This document shows positions 1 through 6,138 of a stretch of 6,832 bases of DNA, in pieces (position 1 is the stretch's first letter; every line of letters begins with the position of its first letter). Under the pieces are notes generated by a model that made no database searches, had not been told where the DNA came from, and saw nothing but the letters and a program-made list of their open reading frames with translations. Both the position numbers and the translations under genes were made by a program. The stretch is from Oscillospiraceae bacterium (GTDB taxonomy: Bacteria > Bacillota_A > Clostridia > Oscillospirales > Oscillospiraceae), in assembly GCA_902789835.1 (NCBI GenBank), contig CADAPN010000101.1, forward strand, positions 1 to 6,832, read 5' to 3'.

Positions 1-816
1 TCAGCATAAAGCGTCCAGAAGCTCCTTGACCGAAGGCAGGATATAATCCGGCTGCCGCTCGGCAGCGCGGGCCATCTCCGGCGTCGTCTCACCGGAGAGA
101 ACCAGGACCGACACGGACCCGGCATTCTGGGCCACGGCGATATCGGTGTACAGGCGGTCGCCCACAGCGCAGATCTTTTCGTTGGGGATTCCGGTCTGCT
201 TTGAAATCACATCGATCATGTTCCGGTTCGGCTTGCCGATATAGGTCGGCTTCACGCCGCTGGACGCGGTGAGCAGCGCGCAGATGCTTCCGCAGTCCGG
301 AAGGACCTCGTCCTCGGGCATGGGGCAGACCCAGTCGGGGTTTGCCGCGATAAAGGCCGCGCCCCGCCGCAGGAAATGGCAGGCAAGGTTCAGCTTCTCA
401 TACACAAGTTCCGTGTCAAAGCCCTGTACGACAACATCCACCGCGGTTTCATCGGTGTGGCCGAATTCATCGTTGACCAGATTAATGTGATAGCTCTGCA
501 GCTCACGGTAGAAGGCCTTCGTTCCGGCCAGATAGACTTTTGCGCCCGGATGGTTCTGGTTCAGGTACAGACCGGTTGCCATACCGGAGGTAAACACGTT
601 CTCCGCCTCACAGGGGAAGCCCAGACGGCGCAGCCGCGTAATATAGTCCGCCCCCGCACGGGAGGAGTTGTTCGTCAGGTAGATATAGCGCTTTCCGAGG
701 GACGGAAGCGCCTCCATCAGCTCATGAGCGCCCGGATAAACGTTGTCCCCCAGGTAGAGCGTTCCGTCCATATCGAACAGGAACAGCTCACAGGATTTCA
801 GTTTGGTCAGATCCAT
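1..816 (-). CDS. HAD-IIA family sugar-phosphate phosphatase (NagD-like)
   Basis: A 271-aa cytoplasmic phosphatase of the HAD superfamily, subfamily IIA (NagD / p-nitrophenylphosphatase type). These enzymes hydrolyse small phosphate monoesters through an aspartyl-phosphate intermediate. Motif I is DMDGT (nucleophile D15, general acid D17), motif II is TNNSS (T48-S52), motif III is K195 in GKP, and motif IV is GDRLYTD (D220, D225). The C2-type cap lies between motifs II and III and includes AANPDWVCP. The start at 816 is chosen over an in-frame ATG 33 nt upstream because AGGAGGAA (824-831) sits 7 nt before it and because the family normally begins shortly before motif I. The gene begins 4 nt after the glpK stop, so it is probably co-transcribed and translationally coupled with it. 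The stop codon is the first three bases of the window, so the downstream neighbour is unseen. The substrate is not evident; the link to glpK makes glycerol-3-phosphate or a related phosphate plausible by inference only. Confidence 0.93.
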   Translation of the reverse strand: MDLTKLKSCELFLFDMDGTLYLGDNVYPGAHELMEALPSLGKRYIYLTNNSSRAGADYITRLRRLGFPCEAENVFTSGMATGLYLNQNHPGAKVYLAGTKAFYRELQSYHINLVNDEFGHTDETAVDVVVQGFDTELVYEKLNLACHFLRRGAAFIAANPDWVCPMPEDEVLPDCGSICALLTASSGVKPTYIGKPNRNMIDVISKQTGIPNEKICAVGDRLYTDIAVAQNAGSVSVLVLSGETTPEMARAAERQPDYILPSVKELLDALC

Positions 817-820
817 TTTC

Positions 821-2314
821 TTATTCCTCCTCAGACCAGAGCAGGGCACACTTGACCGCCTTGTGCCAGCCGTTTAGAAGCTTGATCCGCTTTTCTTCCT
901 CCAGCTCGGAGGTAAACACCCGGTCGATCTCCCAGTTGCTCTTCACATCGTCCAGGCTGTCCCAGTACTTCACCGCGAGGCCGGCGAGATACGCCGCGCC
1001 CAGGGCCGTGGTCTCGATGCAGCGTGGACGCACCACGTCGCTTCCGATCAGGTCGGACTGGAACTGCATCAGGAAGTTGTTGGCGCAGGCGCCACCGTCC
1101 ACCTTCAGTTCGCCGATGTGGATGCCGGCGTCACGCTCCATGGCGCGGACCACGTCATAGGTCTGATAGGCCAGGGATTCCAGCGTCGCACGAATCAGGT
1201 GTGCGCGGTTGAAGCCTCTTGTCAGGCCGACGATAGCGCCTCTGGCACGCTGGTTCCAGTAGGGAGCGCCGAGGCCCGTAAAGGCCGGAACCACATAACC
1301 GCCGTTGGAGTCGGCCACCTTTGCGGCATACTGAGAGCTCTCCGCCGCGGTGGAGATCACGCCCAGCTCGTCGCGAAGCCACTGAATCGCCGCGCCGGCG
1401 ATAAACACAGAGCCTTCCAGGGCGTATTCCACGTGATCCTCAAAACCGACCGCAATGCTTGTCACAAGGCCGTTCTTGCTCTCGACAATCTCTTTTCCGG
1501 TATTCATCAGCAGGAAGCAGCCCGTTCCGTAGGTGTTCTTCATGCTTCCCGGCGCAAAACAGCACTGTCCGAAGAGAGCGCACTGCTGGTCCCCGGCCGC
1601 ACCGGCAATGGGGATCTCTCCGCCGTAGAGTTCAAAGTCCGTCTTGCCGTAGACCGCGCTGGACGGCTTGACCTCCGGAAGAATGCAGGCCGGGATATTG
1701 AGGATCTTCAGCAGCTCCTCATCCCACTTGAGCTCGCGGATATTGAAAAGCATGGTACGGCTGGCATTGGTGTAATCCGTCACGTGCACCCGGCCGCCCG
1801 TCAGTTTCCAGATCAGCCAGGTATCGACCGTGCCGAAGAGCAGCTTTCCGGCTTCCGCCCGCCGTCTTGCGCCGGGAACATGGTCCAGAAGCCACTTCAC
1901 CTTCGTACCGGAGAAATACGCGTCCGGAATCAGGCCGGTCTTTTTGCGGATGGTCTCCCCGTAGCCCGCGGCCACCAGCTCGTCGACGGTCTCGGTGGTA
2001 CGGCGGCACTGCCAGACAATCGCGTTGGCAATCGGCTCACCCGTTTCCTTGTCCCAGATGATTGTCGTTTCGCGCTGATTCGTGATACCGATGGCGGCCA
2101 CATCCGCGGCCGTTGCGTTGAGCTTGTCCAGTGCGGCGCGGGAGACCTCCAGCGTGACATCCCAGATTTCATTCGCATCATGCTCCACCCAGCCCGGCTG
2201 CGGGTAGATCTGGCGGAATTCCTTCTGCACCGAACTGCAGATATTCCCGTTGTGATCAAACAAGATGCAGCGGGAACTGGTGGTTCCCTGGTCCAAAGCC
2301 ATGATGTACTTCAT
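821..2314 (-). CDS. glpK: Glycerol kinase
   Basis: Glycerol kinase, 497 aa, full length for the family. It phosphorylates glycerol with ATP to sn-glycerol-3-phosphate, trapping it in the cytoplasm for glycolysis or lipid synthesis. The N-terminal FGGY/actin-like ATPase fold starts with [10 protein letters not shown] (6-15). Expected glycerol-binding residues are present: R81-E82 (NQRE), Y133 and D242 (GDQQ). Other hallmarks are KNTYGTGCF (259-267), the C-terminal block [17 protein letters not shown] (338-354) and [10 protein letters not shown] (405-414). Upstream of the start is AAAGGAA (2324-2330), 9 nt away. In bacilli and enterococci the loop YHFFG carries a histidine phosphorylated by HPr; here the corresponding loop reads FELYG (227-231), with Glu228 at that place. 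The gene is first in a unit with the HAD phosphatase; no glpF or glpD is visible. Confidence 0.98.
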   Translation of the reverse strand: MKYIMALDQGTTSSRCILFDHNGNICSSVQKEFRQIYPQPGWVEHDANEIWDVTLEVSRAALDKLNATAADVAAIGITNQRETTIIWDKETGEPIANAIVWQCRRTTETVDELVAAGYGETIRKKTGLIPDAYFSGTKVKWLLDHVPGARRRAEAGKLLFGTVDTWLIWKLTGGRVHVTDYTNASRTMLFNIRELKWDEELLKILNIPACILPEVKPSSAVYGKTDFELYGGEIPIAGAAGDQQCALFGQCCFAPGSMKNTYGTGCFLLMNTGKEIVESKNGLVTSIAVGFEDHVEYALEGSVFIAGAAIQWLRDELGVISTAAESSQYAAKVADSNGGYVVPAFTGLGAPYWNQRARGAIVGLTRGFNRAHLIRATLESLAYQTYDVVRAMERDAGIHIGELKVDGGACANNFLMQFQSDLIGSDVVRPRCIETTALGAAYLAGLAVKYWDSLDDVKSNWEIDRVFTSELEEEKRIKLLNGWHKAVKCALLWSEEE

Positions 2315-2367
2315 GCGTTCCGATTCCTTTCCTCTTCTATGATAGATTTGTGGTCATTACAAAAGAC

Positions 2368-2407
2368 ACAATACATTATATTGTACCGAAATTTCAGAAA
2401 AAGTCAA
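2368..2407 (-). promoter_or_regulatory. glpK promoter with palindrome over the -10
   Basis: On the - strand, TTGACT (2402-2407) and TACAAT (2380-2385) are separated by 16 bp, each 5/6 to the sigma-A consensus. A perfect TATAAT (2375-2380) overlaps but is 21 bp from the -35, too far. Transcription would start near 2373, giving a leader of about 60 nt. A 17-bp inverted repeat (ACAATA-N5-TATTGT, 2368-2384) covers the -10 and the probable start site, which is a classic repressor position. No regulator is identifiable from the window. The promoter lies about 40 bp beyond the stop of the upstream small gene, and no convincing terminator separates them, so some read-through is possible. Confidence 0.6.
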
Positions 2408-2444
2408 GGTTTTGCGGTGTTCCCGCCATGAAAACGCTCTGTTT

Positions 2445-2741
2445 TTATCTCTTGTTTTTGACTTTCGCACCGGTAAGCAGGTCATGCTTGCATTTCGGGC
2501 AGACCCGCAGCACCAGAACACCGCTCACAATCCGCTTTCCGCAGTGCGGGCAGACGCAGAGAAACCGCGCAACCACAATCACGCCCACAACGCAGGCCGC
2601 CGACGCGATCACCAGCGCCATCTGCTCCCGCGAATTCTCCTGGGTAAACATCAGGGCCGAAACACCCAGAACAATTGCCAATACCACCAGCACCCTGACG
2701 ATATTTCTCCCGCGCTCATAACTGGAAACATGTGGTTTCAT
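2445..2741 (-). CDS. Small membrane protein with C-terminal zinc ribbon
   Basis: A 98-aa protein not recognised as a named family. A short basic N-terminus (K2, R10, R12, R16) leads into two hydrophobic segments, about residues 14-33 and 41-61, separated by a short polar turn (TQENSREQ). This is followed by two CxxC knuckles, C64-P-H-C67 and C81-P-K-C84, of the rubredoxin-like zinc-ribbon type, and a basic tail (KVKNKR). The predicted form is a membrane hairpin with both termini and the zinc ribbon in the cytoplasm. The ATG at 2741 is preferred over one 78 nt upstream because AAGGAG lies 11 nt before it and because the first hydrophobic segment follows closely. It is transcribed towards glpK, with a 130-nt gap containing the glpK promoter. 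The function is unknown; such zinc-ribbon membrane proteins are common and generally uncharacterised. Confidence 0.8.
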   Translation of the reverse strand: MKPHVSSYERGRNIVRVLVVLAIVLGVSALMFTQENSREQMALVIASAACVVGVIVVARFLCVCPHCGKRIVSGVLVLRVCPKCKHDLLTGAKVKNKR

Positions 2742-2809
2742 TCCTTGTTGCTCTCCTTCCCGCGGCCGCAGCCGCATTCGAATGTTCCGTAAACATAAGA
2801 CCGAGGCGT

Positions 2810-2818
2810 AGTATAACA
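2810..2818 (-). promoter_or_regulatory. Extended -10 promoter for the zinc-ribbon membrane protein
   Basis: On the - strand TGTTATACT contains TATACT (2810-2815, 5/6 to consensus) preceded by TGn, an extended -10. No good -35 is seen at 16-18 bp. The leader of about 60 nt contains a GC-rich inverted repeat (GCGGC 2762-2766, GCCGC 2771-2775) and the 10-bp palindrome CATTCGAATG (2775-2784). Confidence 0.4.
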
Positions 2819-2992
2819 CAAATCAAAGCATCGGAAAAGAGCAGAAAGAAAATGTGGGAAAATTTTGTTTTCTGTTGTATTTTACAATTGTGAAACAATT
2901 CTTATCTTATTTCTGTAACATTCTCATTGTATATTAAGGATGCAAGTAACAGTTTTTCATCTTTTTCATTTTGTCCTCAACCATATAGGAAG

Positions 2993-3024
2993 CGGAGCGG
3001 GTTTTCCCGCTCCGTTTTCTTTTT
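2993..3024 (+). terminator. Orphan intrinsic terminator upstream of murT
   Basis: A perfect 9-bp GC-rich stem, CGGAGCGGG (2993-3001) with CCCGCTCCG (3006-3014), has a TTTT loop and is followed by TTTTCTTTTT (3015-3024). It works only on the + strand, because the other side lacks a T run. No + strand gene precedes it: the gene to the left is on the - strand, and the murT promoter starts 30 bp downstream. It therefore either insulates murT or ends a short non-coding transcript arising in the AT-rich stretch 2840-2990. The nearest -10-like hexamer is TATATT (2930-2935), without a convincing -35. Confidence 0.85.
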
Positions 3025-3054
3025 GCGTGAAGAGAGGCCCGACACGGCTTTTCC

Positions 3055-3083
3055 TTGCCTTTGGGCGGCACGCATGCTATAAT
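3055..3083 (+). promoter_or_regulatory. murT-gatD promoter
   Basis: TTGCCT (3055-3060, 4/6) and a perfect TATAAT (3078-3083) are 17 bp apart, and TGC directly precedes the -10, making it also an extended -10. Transcription would start near 3090, leaving a leader of about 30 nt before the murT ATG at 3120. Its position rules out the longer in-frame ATG start for murT at 2940. Confidence 0.8.
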
Positions 3084-3119
3084 ACCTGCGCTTTGAAAAA
3101 CGTTGAACGGGGATTCTTC

Positions 3120-4499
3120 ATGAAACTATCTTTTCGTGCCATTCTTGCCGTAATATTATGTAAACTTCTTCGCGCCGTCTCCCGTCTTCTGCATCGCGGA
3201 GGAACGGCGATGCCGGGCCGGTTTGCAATGAAGGTCTGTCCGGATCTTCTCTCCCGGCTCTCCGGCGGTGTAAAGACCGTGGCCGTCACCGGCACAAACG
3301 GAAAAACCACCTGCTCGCGGATGATCGAAGAAGCGTTCTCCGAAGCCGGGCTGAATTACTTCGCCAATCGCTCCGGCGCCAACCTGATGAGCGGGATTAC
3401 GACGGAGTTTGTTATGAACTGCACGCTCTTCGGCCGCATGAAGAAGGAGTATGCCGTCATCGAATGCGATGAGGCCGCCGCGACCAAGGTCTTTTCGCAG
3501 CTGCAGCCGAAGGTGATTGTCGTAACCAATCTCTTCCGGGATCAGCTGGACCGTTACGGCGAGATCACGCACACGCTCTCGAACATTCGCCAGGGAATCC
3601 GCGATGTCCCCCGGGCGCAGCTCTGTCTGAATGCGGATTGCTCCCTGACCGCTTCTCTCGCCGACGACGGCCTCCCCAACCCGATTCTCTGGTACGGTGT
3701 GAATGCCTCCGCCGCGCTCAAGGCGATCCCCTCTTCCCTCTCGGATGCCAGTCACTGCATCCACTGCAAGGCGGAATACGAATACGATTATCATACCTAT
3801 GCGCATCTGGGCGGCTTCCGCTGCCCGAAATGCGGCTATCACCGGCACGAGCCGGACTTTGCCGTCACCCGGATCCTCTGTATGGACGACAGCCACAGTG
3901 AGGTCATCCTTCGCACGCCGGAGGGCGAAAAGAATCTTTCCGTCAATCTGCCTGCGAGCTACAACCTCTATAACGCGGCGGCCGCCGTATGTGCATCAAC
4001 GGCCATGGGAATTCCCATGGCAACCTGCCTGGAATCCCTGGGGCGCTTCTCCTGCGGTTTCGGCCGGATGGAGAACTTCCCTCTCGCCGGCGGCACCCGC
4101 ATGATCCTTGTGAAGAATCCGGCCGGATGTTCCCAGGCGCTGGAGTTTCTCTCCGGTGTGCAGACGGATCTCATTCTGGTCTGCTGCCTGAACGACCGTG
4201 GTGCAGACGGGACGGACATCTCCTGGATCTGGGACGCGAACTTTGAACTGCTCACCTCCTTCGCCGACCGGATCCGGAAGATCTATGTCTCCGGCGACCG
4301 CGCCGACGACATGCGCCTGCGCCTCAAATACGCCGGTGTGCCGGATGAGCGTATCACCGTGCAGTACAGCCCCGAGAAGCTTACCGATGCCCTCTCGGAA
4401 GAAACGCTTCCGGTTTACATTTTGCCGACCTATACCGCCATGCTCGACCTGAGGGGCGTTATCGTCCACCGCTGCGGCGGCGCCGAGTTCTGGGAATAA
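3120..4499 (+). CDS. murT: MurT, Mur-ligase-like subunit of lipid II isoglutaminyl synthase
   Basis: A 459-aa Mur ligase homologue that, with GatD, converts the D-Glu of lipid II to D-isoglutamine at the inner face of the membrane, using ATP and glutamine. The N-terminus (1-45) is hydrophobic and basic, as usual for MurT. The ATP-binding P-loop is GTNGKTT (58-64). A four-Cys zinc ribbon typical of MurT is inserted in the central domain (C213, C216, C235, C238). The C-terminal DUF1727 domain includes CLNDRGADGTDISWIWD (356-372); by homology D359 should be the Asp that completes the GatD active site across the subunit interface. The ATG at 3120 follows GGGGA and fits the family start. The gatD start lies 25 nt after the stop, so the two form an operon from the promoter at 3055-3083. 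Nothing essential appears to be missing. Confidence 0.95.
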   Translation: MKLSFRAILAVILCKLLRAVSRLLHRGGTAMPGRFAMKVCPDLLSRLSGGVKTVAVTGTNGKTTCSRMIEEAFSEAGLNYFANRSGANLMSGITTEFVMNCTLFGRMKKEYAVIECDEAAATKVFSQLQPKVIVVTNLFRDQLDRYGEITHTLSNIRQGIRDVPRAQLCLNADCSLTASLADDGLPNPILWYGVNASAALKAIPSSLSDASHCIHCKAEYEYDYHTYAHLGGFRCPKCGYHRHEPDFAVTRILCMDDSHSEVILRTPEGEKNLSVNLPASYNLYNAAAAVCASTAMGIPMATCLESLGRFSCGFGRMENFPLAGGTRMILVKNPAGCSQALEFLSGVQTDLILVCCLNDRGADGTDISWIWDANFELLTSFADRIRKIYVSGDRADDMRLRLKYAGVPDERITVQYSPEKLTDALSEETLPVYILPTYTAMLDLRGVIVHRCGGAEFWE

Positions 4500-4524
4500 A
4501 CCGGAGAAGGGAGTTGTTCGGAAC

Positions 4525-5265
4525 ATGAAACTGAAAATCTGTCATCTCTATCCGGATGTGCTGAACCTCTACGGCGACGGCGGCAACATCATCTGCATGC
4601 AGCAGCGCCTGAAATGGCGGGGGATCGATTCGGATGTCACCCGTGTCATGATCGGCGACAGTCTGAAGCTGAGCGACTATGACCTTCTGTTTATCGGCGG
4701 CGGCCAGGACTTTGAGCAGGAAGTGCTTCTGCCCGACCTTCAGAGCGGCAAGGACCGCGAGATCCGCGCCGCCATCGAAGATGGGCTCACCGCCCTTACC
4801 ATCTGCGGCGGCTATCAGATGCTGGGACAGTATTATGAGACCTATGACGGCGTCCGCTGTGATTTCATCGGCGCGCTGGATCTTTTTACCGTCGGCTCCA
4901 AGACCCGCATGATCGGCAACACCGTCTTCCGCTGCACGCCCGACTGCGGCGGCAGCACCGTGGTCGGCTTTGAAAACCACAGCGGCAAGACCTGGCTTGG
5001 AAGCTCCGTGTCTCCGCTTGCGGAGGTGGAAGTCGGCTTCGGCAACAACGGGGAAGACAAAACCGAAGGCGCACACTATAAGAACGTCTTCGGCAGCTAC
5101 AGTCACGGCCCGATGCTGCCCAAGAACCCGGCCTTCTGCGATCATCTGCTGGAAACCGCATTGGCCCGGCGCTACGGCAGCGTCCGTTTGGATCCTCTGG
5201 ATGACCGGGCGGAGCAGACCGCGCACGACAACATGGTCCGCCGCCTGACCAAACACAATACCTGA
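4525..5265 (+). CDS. gatD: GatD, glutamine amidotransferase subunit of lipid II isoglutaminyl synthase
   Basis: A 246-aa class I (CobB/CobQ-type) glutamine amidotransferase, the partner of MurT. It hydrolyses glutamine and passes ammonia to MurT for amidation of lipid II stem-peptide D-Glu, a step needed for efficient cross-linking in many Gram-positive bacteria. The N-terminus (KICHLYPDVLNLYGDGGN, 4-21) is characteristic. The nucleophile elbow ICGGYQ holds C94, the catalytic His is H194 in SYSHGP, and R128 matches the conserved substrate-binding Arg known in staphylococcal GatD. As is usual for GatD, the third catalytic residue is expected from MurT. An AAGGGAG site (4507-4513) lies 11 nt before the ATG. 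The operon ends 6 nt after the stop at a hairpin terminator. Confidence 0.96.
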   Translation: MKLKICHLYPDVLNLYGDGGNIICMQQRLKWRGIDSDVTRVMIGDSLKLSDYDLLFIGGGQDFEQEVLLPDLQSGKDREIRAAIEDGLTALTICGGYQMLGQYYETYDGVRCDFIGALDLFTVGSKTRMIGNTVFRCTPDCGGSTVVGFENHSGKTWLGSSVSPLAEVEVGFGNNGEDKTEGAHYKNVFGSYSHGPMLPKNPAFCDHLLETALARRYGSVRLDPLDDRAEQTAHDNMVRRLTKHNT

Positions 5266-5270
5266 AACGG

Positions 5271-5300
5271 AAAGCCCTGGGCGTAAATGCTCAGGGCTTT
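5271..5300. terminator. Bidirectional terminator between gatD and the convergent gene
   Basis: A 12-bp stem (AAAGCCCTGGGC, 5271-5282, with GCTCAGGGCTTT, 5289-5300; one G-T wobble) encloses a 6-nt loop. AAA/TTT ends on both sides make it usable from either strand, though the T runs are short. It begins 6 nt after the gatD stop and its right edge overlaps the stop codon (5299-5301) of the convergent gene. Confidence 0.75.
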
Positions 5301-5916
5301 ACTCTGCTCCCCGCTCCTGCGGCTCGTCAGGAGCCTCGCTTGTATGAACCGTCGGTTCAGCAGGCGTGTTCTTCAGATCCAGATGATTCACCACATCATA
5401 TCCCACGACACCATGCGCCGCAGAAAGAAGCGTCTCCTTTTTGTTCTGCGGATCCAATACCCGCAGAACAACGGCAATATCCAGATCTTCATCATAAAAC
5501 TGTTTTTGAATCCCTTTCTGTACCGACTGTAGACGCACGGTCAGATCAGACCATATCGTCTCGGCATCATGGTCCCCTTCACCGACGCGCTCAACCAGCT
5601 CTTCCCCGATATCCGGAGACGTAATGTCAAAGAAACAATACGCTTCATCCTGCTCAAGATGCCACTTGATCTCCGCATTCTTGAATTCCATCCCGAGCTT
5701 CAGCTGTTCACGTTCGGCCAGCTGCCGGATCTGATGCCGGCGCGCTTCGTCGGGACTCATTTTTTCCGTCTCGGAAGACACATCGGCAGCTGAATTCAGC
5801 CCGGCTTTCAAATCAGGCGGAACCAGGATCTTCGCCGAATAGAGTTCACTCAGCACATAAACAAAACAAGAGACAATAAAAAGAACGGTGATGCCGATGA
5901 TAAGATGCTTCTTCAT
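5299..5916 (-). CDS. Unrecognised secreted or membrane-anchored protein
   Basis: A 205-aa protein I cannot assign to a family. KKH is followed by one hydrophobic segment (about 5-24). This could be an uncleaved membrane anchor or, since IVSC ends at C17, a lipoprotein signal; the continuing hydrophobic run FVYVLSELY after C17 favours the anchor. Residues 50-90 are charged and probably helical. Residues 80-175 look like a small alpha/beta domain (hydrophobic strands around AYCFFDI and DIAVVLRVL). The tail (184-205) is rich in Pro, Glu and Ala and probably disordered. The start at 5916 is supported by GGGGA about 7 nt upstream and by a well-placed promoter. The gene is monocistronic and convergent with gatD, sharing its terminator. 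The last codons overlap a hairpin resembling the repeats further right. Confidence 0.85.
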   Translation of the reverse strand: MKKHLIIGITVLFIVSCFVYVLSELYSAKILVPPDLKAGLNSAADVSSETEKMSPDEARRHQIRQLAEREQLKLGMEFKNAEIKWHLEQDEAYCFFDITSPDIGEELVERVGEGDHDAETIWSDLTVRLQSVQKGIQKQFYDEDLDIAVVLRVLDPQNKKETLLSAAHGVVGYDVVNHLDLKNTPAEPTVHTSEAPDEPQERGAE

Positions 5917-5959
5917 ATCGATTTCCCCACATCAGTCAGATGGATCGTACGTATTTGTT

Positions 5960-5989
5960 ATCATAACACTTGGCAATCTAAGGTGTCAA
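5960..5989 (-). promoter_or_regulatory. Promoter for the 205-aa membrane-anchored protein
   Basis: On the - strand a perfect TTGACA (5984-5989) lies 18 bp from TATGAT (5960-5965, 5/6), which is preceded by TGT (extended -10). Transcription would start near 5953, about 37 nt before the ATG at 5916. The -10 lies within the near-palindrome GTTATCATAAC (5958-5968). Confidence 0.75.
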
Positions 5990-6011
5990 CAAGTACAGAA
6001 CAACAGTTGCT

Positions 6012-6055
6012 CCCCCCCCCGCTCCCGCGCCGCAACAAAGCTGCAGGAGCTTTTT
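6012..6055 (+). repeat. C-tract hairpin repeat, copy A (diverged)
   Basis: Nine consecutive C (6012-6020) lead into arms GCTCCCGCG (6021-6029) and TGCAGGAGC (6042-6050) around a 12-nt loop, then TTTTT (6051-6055). The right arm, loop length and order of elements match copies B and C; the left arm differs at two positions, giving one C-A mismatch and one G-T wobble. It is shaped like a + strand terminator, but no + strand gene lies upstream, since the gene to the left reads away from it. The 9-C homopolymer is prone to slippage and to sequencing error. Confidence 0.75.
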
Positions 6056-6069
6056 ATCGAAACGAGCAA

Positions 6070-6099
6070 AAAACCTGTCCGGAAAAACGGACAGGTTTT
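6070..6099. terminator. Perfect 12-bp inverted repeat before the YolD-like gene
   Basis: AAAACCTGTCCG (6070-6081) and CGGACAGGTTTT (6088-6099) form a perfect 12-bp stem with a 6-nt loop. On the - strand it is followed by six T, so it could stop transcription coming from the right; on the + strand only four T follow. Its right edge is 4 bp before the -10 of the YolD-like gene, so an operator role is equally possible. It follows repeat copy A by 14 nt. Confidence 0.55.
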
Positions 6100-6100
6100 C

Positions 6101-6109
6101 TGCTATTAT
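6101..6109 (+). promoter_or_regulatory. Extended -10 for the YolD-like gene
   Basis: TGCTATTAT holds TATTAT (6104-6109, 5/6) preceded by TGC, an extended -10 motif. No -35 is recognisable at the expected distance, where the 12-bp inverted repeat lies. Transcription would begin near 6116, giving a leader of only about 23 nt. Confidence 0.45.
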
Positions 6110-6138
6110 GATGTAAACTTCAAAAAGGAGGCTTTATC

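Noticed and set aside
2381..2396. CcpA cre-like site near the glpK promoter (TTGTACCGAAATTTCA)
   Set aside because: The spacing between TG and CG is one base short of the cre consensus and the second half-site is poor.
1118..2431. 437-codon open frame on the + strand opposite glpK
   Set aside because: It is antisense to a complete, motif-rich glycerol kinase; its translation has no recognisable domain and it has no ribosome binding site. Long antisense frames are common opposite GC-rich genes.
2408..2440. Hairpin after the zinc-ribbon gene as its terminator (GCGG-TGTTC-CCGC with GTTTT/AAAAC flanks)
   Set aside because: The stem core is only 4 bp, the outer arms are joined by a 4-nt bulge, and there is no T run directly after it on the - strand.
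2940..3119. N-terminal extension of murT to the ATG at 2940
   Set aside because: The extension would run through the terminator at 2993-3024 and the murT promoter at 3055-3083, and its translation does not resemble MurT N-termini.
3156..3896. 246-codon open frame on the - strand opposite murT
   Set aside because: It is antisense to the P-loop and zinc-ribbon region of murT, and its low-complexity charged translation resembles no known protein.
4459..5256. 265-codon open frame on the - strand opposite gatD
   Set aside because: It is a shadow of gatD, whose catalytic motifs and operon position are clear; no start signal supports the reverse frame.
5998..6009. GAACAACAGTTG as a LexA box for the YolD-like gene
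   Set aside because: It differs from GAAC-N4-GTTC at the last base, lacks the flanking CG, and lies about 100 bp upstream of the -10 with copy A in between.
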